Shown: piece after piece, positions 26,124-33,819 of the stretch
Layout: every line of letters starts with the position of its first letter
Position numbering within the stretch: position 1 is the stretch's first letter
NCBI GenBank assembly: GCA_007121975.1
Contig: SKJO01000007.1
Span: 1-40,672, forward strand
Origin: Nitriliruptoraceae bacterium
GTDB lineage: Bacteria; Actinomycetota; Nitriliruptoria; Nitriliruptorales; Nitriliruptoraceae
Reading direction: 5' to 3'
DNA: 40,672 nt
The notes under the pieces: model-generated
What the model was told of the DNA's origin: nothing
Databases searched by the model: none
The model's input: only the letters and a program-made list of their open reading frames with translations
Made by a program: the position numbers and the translations under genes

Positions 26124-27359
26124 GTGCATGCCTACCGCGTCCTGCTGTCCCACCGCGATGTGCGCTGGCCGCTGGTCGCTTCGACGCTGGCGCGCCTGAC
26201 CCCCGGGATGATCGTGCTCGCCCTGGTGCTGCTGCTGCGTGACGCGGGACACAGCTATGCGGTGGCGGGCCTGGTCACCGCCGCCCACCAGGTCGGTATC
26301 GGCGCCCTCTCGCCCCTGCAAGGCCGGTTCGCGGACCGCTACGGCCAGCGGCGGGTGCTGCTGCCCGATGCCTTGGGCTACCTCGGGGGCACCGCCGTCC
26401 TCGCCTGGCTGGCCGTGTCCGGGGCGGCGGTACCGATGCTGCTCGTCACCGCGGTGCTCACCGGCGCGGTGTTCCCTCCCAGCACCGCCTGTGTGCGCGT
26501 GCTGCTCTCCCACCGCTTCCCGACCGGTCACGAACGTGAGACCGCCTTCGCGGTGACCGCGATCGCGGTGGAGATCGGGTTCATCGTCGGACCACTGCTC
26601 GCTGTGGCCGTGGCCGAAACCGTCGGTGCGGCCTGGGCGGTGGTCCTGGCCGGCGTCCTGGCCGCGACCGGGGCGGCCGGCCTGGCCACGACGGGGGCGT
26701 CGGCAGCCGTGCCCCGACGGGATCTGTCGGTACCCCGACGGAGCGCGCTGGCCTCTGCCGGGGTGCGGATCATGGTTGTCACGCTGGGCACGATGGCGGT
26801 CGCCTTCGGGGTCATCGACATCGCCGTACCGGCGGTTGCGGAGCTGGCCGGGGACCGATCGGCGGCCGGCTGGCTGATCGCCTCGATCGCCTCGGGCAGC
26901 CTGGTCGGCGGGTTGGTCTACGGCGGGCGGGTCTGGCCGGGCACGCTGGTCACCCGGGTGCGGGTGCTGTCGGTGGTGTTCGCCGTCGGGTTCCTGATCC
27001 TGCCGTTTGCCACCGGTTCGCTCGGTCAGTTCGCCGTCGCACTGTTCGTCGCGGGTGTGTTCCTCTCGCCGCTGACGATCGGCGCCTTCGAGTTGATCGA
27101 CGACCTGGCGCTGCCCGGTACCCAGACCGAGGCCCAGCAGTGGACCCAGGCCGCGGTGGTCGCCGGCGTCGCGCTGGGAGCCACGCTGTCCGGTCTCGCC
27201 ATCGAGGGATCCGGGCCCCCGGCGGCCTTCGTCGCCGGAGGGCTGTGCATCGGGATCGGGGCGCTGCTCGTCAACCTCGGCCGGGAGCGGCTGCGCTCTG
27301 TGCCGCCGGAGCCTTCGGCGGCACGGCCCATGCCGGTTCGCCCACCAGCGCCGCGGTGA
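26124..27359 (+). CDS. major facilitator superfamily (MFS) transporter
   Basis: A protein of about 411 residues with 12 predicted hydrophobic spans in two groups of six. The loop between spans 2 and 3 reads GRFADRYGQRRVLL, the MFS A-like motif (GxxaDRxGrr). The type is that of drug/sugar exporters; substrate unknown. The GTG at 26124 gives VHAYRVLLSHRDVRW as the cytoplasmic start, usual for this group; no strong Shine-Dalgarno is seen. The last 89 bases overlap the end of the convergent cwlM-like gene. Confidence 0.88.
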   Translation: MHAYRVLLSHRDVRWPLVASTLARLTPGMIVLALVLLLRDAGHSYAVAGLVTAAHQVGIGALSPLQGRFADRYGQRRVLLPDALGYLGGTAVLAWLAVSGAAVPMLLVTAVLTGAVFPPSTACVRVLLSHRFPTGHERETAFAVTAIAVEIGFIVGPLLAVAVAETVGAAWAVVLAGVLAATGAAGLATTGASAAVPRRDLSVPRRSALASAGVRIMVVTLGTMAVAFGVIDIAVPAVAELAGDRSAAGWLIASIASGSLVGGLVYGGRVWPGTLVTRVRVLSVVFAVGFLILPFATGSLGQFAVALFVAGVFLSPLTIGAFELIDDLALPGTQTEAQQWTQAAVVAGVALGATLSGLAIEGSGPPAAFVAGGLCIGIGALLVNLGRERLRSVPPEPSAARPMPVRPPAPR

Positions 27360-28398
27360 GGGCGTCGACCAGGCCATCGGCGAGTGCCCGCTGATGGTCG
27401 CGGTCGGTCAGTGCCGTGCCTTCGGTCGGGTGGCTGAGGAAGCCGACCTCGATGATCACGGCCGGAGCGCGCGACTCGCGCAGCAGCGCGACCGTCGAGG
27501 GATGGATGCGGCAGTGGGGGCTCGCGGTCACGGCCACGAGCCGATCCACGGCAAGCTCGGCCAGGCGCCGGCCCCGCTCGGAGACGTAGCGCTCCGTGCC
27601 GAAGTGGTAGCCGGCGATGCCCTGCGCCGTGGGGGTGGGGTGATGGTTGCCGCGCACCGAGACGATCACCTCGACGTCCTCGGCGTTGGCATGGGCCGCG
27701 CGCTGTGACGGGCTCGGCGTGGTCCAGGGACCACGGCTGAGCACCACGTTCGCGCCCAGGGCCGCGAGTCGTCCCTCGGTGAGCGCCGCGATCGCCCAGG
27801 TGATGTGGTGCTCCGGGGTTCCGTCCGGTGCGGTGGGGCCCGGGTCGGCCTCGCCTCGGGCCGGGTCGAGCAGGATCCGTGCGCCCGCCAGGGAGCTGCG
27901 CAGTCGGTGGCGCAGCTGCGCGCGCTCGCGCACGACGTAGGCAGGGTCCTGCTGGTGCTGCCGCGCCAGGCGGCGCAGCGCATGGATGGTCGCCGGGCCG
28001 GCCATACCGTCGACGACCAGTCCGGTGTTGAGCTGGAAGTCGCGGACCGCCTCGGCGGTCTGACGGCCGTAGATGCCGTCGTCGTAGCCGGCGTCGAACC
28101 CGAGCCGGCTGATGCGCCGCTGCAGGTCCCGGACGTCGTCGCCGCGCAGCATCGGCCGGCGCTCGTACAGCAACCGGTCGCCGAGCCGGAAGGAGGCGCC
28201 GACCAGGGCACCCCAGGTGTCGGGTCCCACGATCCCGTCGGCCGGCAGGCCACGGTGCTGTTGGAACGCGCGCACCGCGGCCAGCGTCGTGTCATCGAAG
28301 ACGCCGAGGTCGCAGGCGTCGACCAGCCCCAGGTCGGCCAGCCGCCGCTGGATGTCCTCGACCTCGGGGCCGACCGCGCCGCGGCGGATCAGCGCCAT
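27271..28398 (-). CDS. cwlM: CwlM-like pseudo-amidase with two peptidoglycan-binding domains
   Basis: A 375-residue protein. Two PG_binding_1 domains (about 8-68 and 86-143) precede an N-acetylmuramoyl-L-alanine amidase (Amidase_3) domain (about 173-355). The zinc site is broken: the usual DPGHGG reads DPARGE (Arg181 for His), and the second His (SIHxN) is Arg249 in VSVRGN. The Glu residues, 196 in TPEHH and 317 in VIIEVGF, are kept. There is no signal peptide. M. tuberculosis CwlM is known as a PknB-phosphorylated cytoplasmic regulator of MurA rather than a hydrolase; the same role is inferred. ATG 28398 lies 27 bases after trxA. Confidence 0.88.
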   Translation of the reverse strand: MALIRRGAVGPEVEDIQRRLADLGLVDACDLGVFDDTTLAAVRAFQQHRGLPADGIVGPDTWGALVGASFRLGDRLLYERRPMLRGDDVRDLQRRISRLGFDAGYDDGIYGRQTAEAVRDFQLNTGLVVDGMAGPATIHALRRLARQHQQDPAYVVRERAQLRHRLRSSLAGARILLDPARGEADPGPTAPDGTPEHHITWAIAALTEGRLAALGANVVLSRGPWTTPSPSQRAAHANAEDVEVIVSVRGNHHPTPTAQGIAGYHFGTERYVSERGRRLAELAVDRLVAVTASPHCRIHPSTVALLRESRAPAVIIEVGFLSHPTEGTALTDRDHQRALADGLVDALTAALVGEPAWAVPPKAPAAQSAAAPGRG

Positions 28399-28425
28399 AC
28401 CGGCCCCACCCACGGGAGCACGGCC

Positions 28426-28749
28426 TCAGCCCAGGTACGTGCCGAGCTCCGACAGCAGCGCGGCCTTGCCCTTGGCGCCCACGATCTTCTTGTCGGGCTT
28501 GCCGCCCTTGAAGACCATCAGCGTCGGGATCGACATGATCCCGTACTCCCGGGCGGTCCCGGGGTTCTCGTCGACGTTGAGCTTGACGACCTTGAGGTGG
28601 TCGGCCTGCTCGCTGGCGATCTCGTCGACGATCGGGCTGACCTTCAGGCACGGTCCGCACCATTCGGCCCAGAAGTCGACCAGGACGGGACGGTCGGCCT
28701 CGATCACCTCGGTGACCCAGTCGGCGTCGGTCACGGGGCTGGCACCCAT
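28426..28749 (-). CDS. trxA: thioredoxin
   Basis: A 107-residue cytoplasmic thioredoxin with WAEWCGPCLKVSP at the active site (CGPC), SIPTLMVFKGG at the cis-proline loop and a normal C-terminal helix. It reduces protein disulfides and is recycled by the TrxB encoded just upstream. The ATG at 28749 has GGAGGA 7 bases before it. A run of six AGC triplets sits directly in front of that Shine-Dalgarno. Order trxB-trxA-cwlM is as in M. tuberculosis (trxB2-trxC-cwlM). Confidence 0.96.
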   Translation of the reverse strand: MGASPVTDADWVTEVIEADRPVLVDFWAEWCGPCLKVSPIVDEIASEQADHLKVVKLNVDENPGTAREYGIMSIPTLMVFKGGKPDKKIVGAKGKAALLSELGTYLG

Positions 28750-28762
28750 CGGCGGTTCCTCC

Positions 28763-28780
28763 GCTGCTGCTGCTGCTGCT
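28763..28780 (-). repeat. (AGC)6 triplet run in the trxA leader
   Basis: On the minus strand six AGC triplets directly precede the GGAGGA ribosome site of trxA, in the 44-base gap after trxB. Slippage would change the leader but not the coding sequence. Confidence 0.85.
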
Positions 28781-28793
28781 GGTTGTGGTGACG

Positions 28794-29804
28794 CTACCGC
28801 GCGGCCGCGACCGCCGCCGTACCGACCGGGTCGACCCCGCCTCCGGCCAGGAAGCGCTCGGCGTCGATGGCGGCTTTGCAGCCGGTCCCGGCGGCCGTCA
28901 CCGCCTGGCGGTAGGTGTGGTCCATGGCGTCTCCGCAGGCGAACACGCCAGGTACCCGGGTGCGGGTCGAGGGCTCCTCGACCACGAGGTAGCCCTCGTC
29001 GTCGGTCTCCAGGGTGTCGCTGAACAGCCACGTGTTGGGAATGTGCCCGATGGCCAGGAACAGCCCGTCGGCGGCCAGCTCGGATTCTTCGCCCGTGACG
29101 GTGTCGCGCAGGGTGACCGAGGTCAGCTGCCCGTCGGTGCCGTTGACCCGGGTGATGACCGCGTTCCAGACCACCTCGATCTTGTCGTTGTCGAACACCC
29201 GCTGCTGCATGATCGCCGAGGCACGCAGCGCATCGCGCCGGTGCACGATCGACACCTTGGAGGCGAACCGGGTCAGGAAGTCCGCCTCCTCCATGGCCGA
29301 GTCGCCGCCGCCGACCACCAGCACGTGGCGGTCCCGGAAGAAGAAGCCGTCACAGGTGGCGCAGGCCGACACGCCCGCGCCCCACAGCTCGTCCTCGCCC
29401 GGGACCTCGAGCCGACGTGGCTTGGCTCCGGTGGCGATGATCAGGGTCCGGGTGCGCAGCTGCTGGCCCGAGGCGGTCTCGAGCACGACCGGCTGTGCGG
29501 TGAGCTCGACGGAGGTGATGTCCTCGGTCACGAACCTGGTCCCGAAGCGCTCGGCCTGCGCACGCATGCTGCTGATCAGCTCCGGGCCCATGATCCCCTC
29601 GGGGAAGCCCGGGTAGTTCTCCACGTCGGTGGTGAGCGTGAGCTGCCCACCGGTCGGTCCGCCCTCGGCGACACCTTCCACGAGCAGCGGTGACAGGGCG
29701 GCGCGCGCGGCGTACAGCGCTGCGGTCAGTCCGGCCGGGCCGGAGCCGATGATGATGACGTCGTGCACGACGTCGTTGGCGGAGACGGGCTCGGAGCTGG
29801 TCAT
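28794..29804 (-). CDS. trxB: thioredoxin reductase
   Basis: A 336-residue flavoprotein that passes electrons from NADPH through FAD to thioredoxin. The FAD motif is VIIIGSGPAGLTAALYAARA (about 17-36), the redox pair is CATCDG, the NADPH motif is VVGGGDSAMEEADF, and the C-terminal FAD motif is GVFACGDAMD. The ATG at 29804 (GAGG 5 bases upstream) is chosen; the frame runs on through a tandem repeat that is not family sequence. Four copies of a 13-bp repeat lie just upstream. Confidence 0.97.
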   Translation of the reverse strand: MTSSEPVSANDVVHDVIIIGSGPAGLTAALYAARAALSPLLVEGVAEGGPTGGQLTLTTDVENYPGFPEGIMGPELISSMRAQAERFGTRFVTEDITSVELTAQPVVLETASGQQLRTRTLIIATGAKPRRLEVPGEDELWGAGVSACATCDGFFFRDRHVLVVGGGDSAMEEADFLTRFASKVSIVHRRDALRASAIMQQRVFDNDKIEVVWNAVITRVNGTDGQLTSVTLRDTVTGEESELAADGLFLAIGHIPNTWLFSDTLETDDEGYLVVEEPSTRTRVPGVFACGDAMDHTYRQAVTAAGTGCKAAIDAERFLAGGGVDPVGTAAVAAAR

Positions 29805-29814
29805 GGACGCCTCG

Positions 29815-29866
29815 GATCGCAGGTCGGAATCGCAGGTCGGGATCGCAGGTCGGGATCGCAGGTCGG
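29815..29866 (-). repeat. four tandem copies of a 13-bp unit before trxB
   Basis: GATCGCAGGTCGG is repeated four times head to tail (one copy begins AATC) on the plus strand. The array ends 10 bases before the trxB start, inside the 131-bp gap shared with the divergent zinc-finger gene. It could be a binding site for a regulator or an unstable leader element. Confidence 0.9.
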
Positions 29867-29935
29867 GCCGGTGCTCGGCGCGATTCCCCCAGCCTAACGA
29901 CGGTGGGGCGCCGGGCATTCCCTACCATCGATGAC

Positions 29936-30466
29936 GTGCCTGCCTCTCCCTGCCACCGCCACCCGGATGTCGAGACACGCCTGACGTGCTCGTCGTGCGG
30001 GGTACCGATCTGCCCGGACTGCCTGGTCGAGGCGGCGGTCAGCTACCAATGCCCCGACTGCGCGCAGGGCCGGGGCCAGGATGCGCCCACGACACGGCGC
30101 CAAGGACGGTCCACCTCGAGCCCGTCGAGCGGTGACGACATCCCGATGGCGCTGCGGGTGCGGGCGACGGCGGCGGCGGTCGCCGGGTCGATGAGCGGCG
30201 GGCTGCTGCTCGGTCCGGTGCTGCTCGGCGGCACGTTCTTCCTGCTGTCCTCCGGGGTGATCGGCTGGGGCATCGCCCGGATGGTGTTCTGGGCCAGCCG
30301 GGAGCACACCTCGCCGTTCCTCCGGGCCATGGCGCTGACCGCGGCGGGCTTCAGTGTCGCCGTGGGCCTGGTCGTCGCTGGCCGGGCTGCCGCCCCACCA
30401 GGGCTGCTGTTCCTGGCCTACCCCGCGGCGGTGTACGGCGCCTGGCTGGTCGTGCGCAACCGCTGA
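29936..30466 (+). CDS. B-box-type zinc finger membrane protein
   Basis: A 176-residue protein. The first 45 residues carry eight cysteines/histidines in a B-box-like pattern (CHRH, CSSCG, CPDC, CPDC). A polar linker follows, then three or four membrane spans (about 72-90, 92-112, 125-143, 148-168). Such fingers are also found at the start of rhomboid-like proteins, but no protease motif is present. The GTG at 29936 is preferred over a GTG 33 bases upstream by family start. No Shine-Dalgarno is seen; TACCAT 9 bases upstream suggests a leaderless mRNA. Function unknown. Confidence 0.78.
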   Translation: MPASPCHRHPDVETRLTCSSCGVPICPDCLVEAAVSYQCPDCAQGRGQDAPTTRRQGRSTSSPSSGDDIPMALRVRATAAAVAGSMSGGLLLGPVLLGGTFFLLSSGVIGWGIARMVFWASREHTSPFLRAMALTAAGFSVAVGLVVAGRAAAPPGLLFLAYPAAVYGAWLVVRNR

Positions 30467-30469
30467 GCG

Positions 30470-31414
30470 TCACTCGGCCTGCGCGAAGCGTCGCAGCTCA
30501 CAGCTGTCGCGGCTGAGTACCCAGATCTCGCTGCGGGTGTAGGCGGTCCCGGGTGCGTCCGGGGTCACCAGGGCGAGCACCACCACCGGCTCGCCCTCGA
30601 ACCGGGCGAGCTCGGCGTAGGCGGGGATCGCGGCGGGGTCGGCTGCCAGCACGACCTCGAGGCACCGGGCCAGGGTCTGCCGGGGGTCCTCGGGCACGTC
30701 GGCCAGCTCGTCGGCCAGCTCGTCGGCGAACTCGTCGGCGAACTCGTCGGCGGCATCGTCGGCGAACGCGTCGGGCGCGGCGAGCTCGGCGGCCGGCTCC
30801 TCGCCCATGGCCGCGACCTCGGAGCCGGCCAGCCCGTCGCGCACCTGCGCGGCGAGCTGCTGCCCCGCGACAGGATCCAGCGCCCGCGCCGCCAGGGCGA
30901 GGACAGCCGGGTCCTCGAGCAGCGCGTCGGCGAGGTGCGCGTCGAGTTCGCGGTTCTCGTCGACCACCACCAACGGCCCCGCACCGGCTTCGGGGAGTGG
31001 CGCGTCGGCGGGCTCGCCGGAGCGCTCCATCGCGACGGTGTCCGCGGTGTCCTCGGCGAGGTCGTCACCTCCCAGCAGCAGCACGCCGGTACCGGCCACG
31101 GCCAGGACCGCCGCCGCGGCCGTCGCCGGGAGCCACCGCGGGGTGGGGCGTCGCGTGCGGCGGCGCGGGGCGAGCTCGTCGCGCGCCGAGGTCTGCGCCG
31201 CGAGCTCGGGACCCAACCGGTGGTCGAGCCGGGCGGCCAGGCCGTCCGGCTCGGCCGTGGGCGCCAGGCTCGCCAGCGCCGCGTCGGCCCGCTCCAACGC
31301 CGTCAACTGGCGGGCGAGCTCGGGGTCCGAGGCAAGCGAGCTTCGCACGTGCTCGCTCTGCTCCGGCGTGAGCTCGCCGGCCAGGTAGGCGGCCAGGCGG
31401 TCGACGGGTTCCAC
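30470..31414 (-). CDS. probable membrane anti-sigma factor
   Basis: A 314-residue single-span protein encoded just after an ECF sigma factor. The N-terminal cytoplasmic domain (1-90) begins DRLAAYLAGELTPEQSEHV, an anti-sigma-like helix set, but has no HxxxCxxC zinc motif. A membrane span at about 95-115 follows, then a 200-residue acidic exterior part. This contains four-residue EFAD/ELAD repeats (about 215-240) and ends in a folded-looking domain with two cysteines (251 and about 307). The start is GTG 31414. It should hold the sigma factor at the membrane; identification rests on position and topology. It corresponds to RsmA (Rv3912) by place. Confidence 0.75.
   Translation of the reverse strand: MEPVDRLAAYLAGELTPEQSEHVRSSLASDPELARQLTALERADAALASLAPTAEPDGLAARLDHRLGPELAAQTSARDELAPRRRTRRPTPRWLPATAAAAVLAVAGTGVLLLGGDDLAEDTADTVAMERSGEPADAPLPEAGAGPLVVVDENRELDAHLADALLEDPAVLALAARALDPVAGQQLAAQVRDGLAGSEVAAMGEEPAAELAAPDAFADDAADEFADEFADELADELADVPEDPRQTLARCLEVVLAADPAAIPAYAELARFEGEPVVVLALVTPDAPGTAYTRSEIWVLSRDSCELRRFAQAE
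30700..30775 (-). repeat. 12-bp coding repeats in the anti-sigma gene
   Basis: A 12-bp unit (CGGCCAGCTCGT or CGGCGAACTCGT on the plus strand) recurs about six times and encodes ELAD/EFAD tetrads in the extracytoplasmic part. Copy number can vary in steps of four residues without breaking the frame. Confidence 0.85.
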
Positions 31415-31427
31415 TCGACGATCCTCG

Positions 31428-31474
31428 GGGTCGGGGGTCGTACCGGTCGGGTCGGGGGTCGTGTAGGTCGGGTC
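31428..31474. repeat. 21-bp tandem repeat between sigma and anti-sigma genes
   Basis: Two 21-bp units, each GGGTCGGGGGTCGT plus seven variable bases ending in GGTC, lie head to tail, with part of a third. They fill most of the 78-bp gap between the sigma stop and the anti-sigma start. Confidence 0.8.
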
Positions 31475-31492
31475 AGCACTGGTGGGACGAGG

Positions 31493-32083
31493 TCAGGGGC
31501 GTTCTGGTTGCGAGGACTCGGCCAGCAGCTCGCCGAGCCGCAGCCGCGCGCGGGACACGCGGCTCTTGACCGTGCCCACGGGCAGGTCGGTGGCCGCCGC
31601 CGCATCGGCGTAGGACAGTCCCTCCACCGCGACCAGCAGCAGCAGCTGCCGCGATCGCTCGTCGAGTCCGGCCAGGGCGGTGCGCAGCGCATCGGCGGTG
31701 GCGCTGGCTGCGGTGTGGTCCTCGACCGCCGGCTCCTCGACGGCGCGGATCTCGGCGACGGGGGTGGATGGGCGGCGGGCGTCGTGGCGGACCTGGTCAA
31801 TGGACACGTTGCGGGCCACCCGGTACAGCCACGTCGACAGCTTCGCCTCACGGCGGAACCCGCCACCGTTGCGCGCCAGGCGCACGAAGGTCTCCTGGAC
31901 CGCATCCTCGGCGTCCTGGCGGTCACCGAGCACCTGGAAGCAGACCGCGAACAGTCGCCGGCGGTAGCGCCCGACCAGGGTCTTGAACGCCGCTTCGCGC
32001 TCGGCTGCCGGCACCGAGACGTCGAGGTAGCGGGTGAGCAGCATCTCGTCGGTCCAGCCGGGGCCGGCGGGCTCGGACCCCAC
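31493..32083 (-). CDS. ECF RNA polymerase sigma factor (SigM-like by position)
   Basis: A 196-residue sigma-70 family factor. Region 2 runs LVGRYRRRLFAVCFQVLGDRQDAEDAVQETFVRLAR then FRREAKLSTWLYRVARNVSIDQVRHDARR. Region 4 is LDERSRQLLLLVAVEGLSYADAAAATDLPVGTVKSRVSRARLRL. There is no region 3 or extra domain. The GTG at 32083 follows the kinase stop by 2 bases; an internal ATG 45 bases later is an alternative. The anti-sigma gene is next. The kinase-sigma-anti-sigma-trx order equals Rv3910-sigM-rsmA-trxB2, so SigM is the best counterpart. Confidence 0.92.
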   Translation of the reverse strand: MGSEPAGPGWTDEMLLTRYLDVSVPAAEREAAFKTLVGRYRRRLFAVCFQVLGDRQDAEDAVQETFVRLARNGGGFRREAKLSTWLYRVARNVSIDQVRHDARRPSTPVAEIRAVEEPAVEDHTAASATADALRTALAGLDERSRQLLLLVAVEGLSYADAAAATDLPVGTVKSRVSRARLRLGELLAESSQPERP

Positions 32084-32085
32084 GG

Positions 32086-33819
32086 TCAGGACGGTCCGAG
32101 GAAGCGGACGTCCGCGACCTCGGCGAGGTAGCCGTCCGAGGTGAGGGACAGGCCGGTGATCCACAGCAGCCAGTAGCGGCGGGTGATCGGGCTGAACTGG
32201 AAGGGCTGGCTGGTCTGGATGTCGGCCATGGCGGTGCGCGGCTCTCCCCAGCCCTCGAGGTCGTCGGCGTCGGGCAGGTCGTCGCTGGCGTAGAGCTCGA
32301 CGTCCAGGCCCCCGCGCACCAACTCGATGACGATGGCCCGGACCTCCGCGGGTTCGCCCAGGTCGAAGACCAGCCCGATGCCGTCGCGGTCCGCGTCGAG
32401 GTCGCGCTCGGGGAACAGCGGTGAGGACCACGCGGTCTGCGGAGCGCCGTCGATGGCCAGCTCCGCTTCCGGGGCGGCCTCGAGCAGATCGGCCGCGGGG
32501 TCGAGGACCAGAGCCTGCTCCACCCGCCACTGCACCGCTTCGGGGGCGGGGGCGGCCTCCTCCTCCTGCAGCGCCTGGGTCGCGAACCAGGCCACCAGCG
32601 CGAGCACGATCCCGCCGAGGAAGGCGAACAGCAGCCGCTGGGCGTACTCCCGACGGGTGGTCGGCAGCGGGCCGCTCAGCGGTCGCTGCTCGAGGTCGTC
32701 GACCAGCGGCTCGCGCCCCTCGACGTCGTCGAGCAGCATCGCGGTGAGCTCGCTGGGCTTGGCGGTCACGCCCGGCGCCAGCGCGGCGGCCATCGCCGCG
32801 CCGTCGGGGTAGCGGTCAGCCTGGTCACGGCGGGTGGCGCGCACCACCACATCGTCGAGGAAGCGGGGAATGTCGGCCCGCACCTGCCGAGGTGGCAGCA
32901 GTTCGTGCGTCAGGCGCATGGCCGCGGTCGCGGTGGGCGTGTCCCCGCTGAAGGCGGACCGACCGGTGAGGCACTCGTAGAGCACCACGCCGAGCGCGTA
33001 GATGTCAGCCCGGCCGTCGACGTTCTCGTCCTGCAGCTGCTCGGGGGCGACGTAGGCGGCCGTGCCCACGACCGTGCCCGGCTTGGTCAGGGTGGCGTCC
33101 GCGCCCGACAGCGCCTTGGCGATCCCGAAATCGGTCACCTTCACGGTGCCGTCGGCGGCCAGCAGGATGTTGGCGGGCTTGACGTCACGGTGCACCAGCC
33201 CGTGGGCGTGCGCCGCGCCCAGCGCGGACGCGACCTGCTCCCCGATGGCCGCGACCACGGCCGGCTCGAGCGGCTCCTCACGCTTGAGCACCTGGCGCAG
33301 GCTGGGCCCGTCGACGTGCTCCATCACCAGGAAGACCAGCTCCCCGTCCTGCCCGGTGTCGTAGATGCGCACGGCATTGGGGTGGCTGAGCTGCGCCGCG
33401 GCGCGCGACTCGCGCTCGAAGCGCTCGACGACGGTCGGGTCGGTCGCGTGGTGGGGGTGCAGCAGCTTGATGGCGACGGTCCGTGACAGGTTCTGGTCGA
33501 AGGCGCGCCACACGATCGCGGCACCCCCCGACGCGATCGGTTCCTCCAGCAGGTAGCGCTCCGCGAGGTGGGAGCGGTCGGGCCAGGGGCGCGGGCCGGC
33601 GTCGGGTTCCGGCTCGGGTTCCGGCTCGGGCTCCGGCTCGGGTTCCGGGTCCGTCGCACCGAGCGGATCGGCGAGTTGCTCGCCCTCGTCGCCGACGAGC
33701 GTCGGGGCGTCGTCGCGCGCGGGCGCCGGCTCGGATCCGGAGACCGGATCGGCTGGGGTCGCGGCGCTGCCCTCCTCGGATCGTGGGTCCACGGTGGTCT
33801 CAGGACTGCCAGGCGACAC
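32086..33819 (-). CDS. membrane Ser/Thr protein kinase with discoidin-like outer domain (Rv3910 C-terminal-like)
   Basis: A 577-residue protein. A disordered N-terminus with a Pro-Glu repeat (57-72) precedes a kinase domain (about 88-350), then one membrane span at about 396-415, and a beta-rich extracytoplasmic domain (about 430-577) ending YLAEVADVRFLG. Catalytic residues are all present: Lys118 in VAIK, Glu137, HRDVKPAN (Asp212, Asn217), DFG 230-232 and APE 258-260. In mycobacteria the gene at this place is a MurJ fused to a pseudokinase and a similar outer domain; here the MurJ part is missing and the kinase looks active. The GTG start overlaps the preceding gene by 20 bases. Confidence 0.9.
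   Translation of the reverse strand: MSPGSPETTVDPRSEEGSAATPADPVSGSEPAPARDDAPTLVGDEGEQLADPLGATDPEPEPEPEPEPEPEPDAGPRPWPDRSHLAERYLLEEPIASGGAAIVWRAFDQNLSRTVAIKLLHPHHATDPTVVERFERESRAAAQLSHPNAVRIYDTGQDGELVFLVMEHVDGPSLRQVLKREEPLEPAVVAAIGEQVASALGAAHAHGLVHRDVKPANILLAADGTVKVTDFGIAKALSGADATLTKPGTVVGTAAYVAPEQLQDENVDGRADIYALGVVLYECLTGRSAFSGDTPTATAAMRLTHELLPPRQVRADIPRFLDDVVVRATRRDQADRYPDGAAMAAALAPGVTAKPSELTAMLLDDVEGREPLVDDLEQRPLSGPLPTTRREYAQRLLFAFLGGIVLALVAWFATQALQEEEAAPAPEAVQWRVEQALVLDPAADLLEAAPEAELAIDGAPQTAWSSPLFPERDLDADRDGIGLVFDLGEPAEVRAIVIELVRGGLDVELYASDDLPDADDLEGWGEPRTAMADIQTSQPFQFSPITRRYWLLWITGLSLTSDGYLAEVADVRFLGPS
33604..33651 (-). repeat. 12-bp coding repeats (Pro-Glu) in the kinase gene
   Basis: GGTTCCGGCTCG and close variants occur four times in tandem on the plus strand, encoding (Pro-Glu)n just before the kinase domain. 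It is probably a stiff spacer. Confidence 0.85.

Noticed and set aside
29815..29866. 13-bp repeats considered as a CRISPR or as coding for a longer TrxB N-terminus
   Set aside because: There are no spacers, so it is not CRISPR. The extra translation does not resemble thioredoxin reductase, and a good start lies at 29804.
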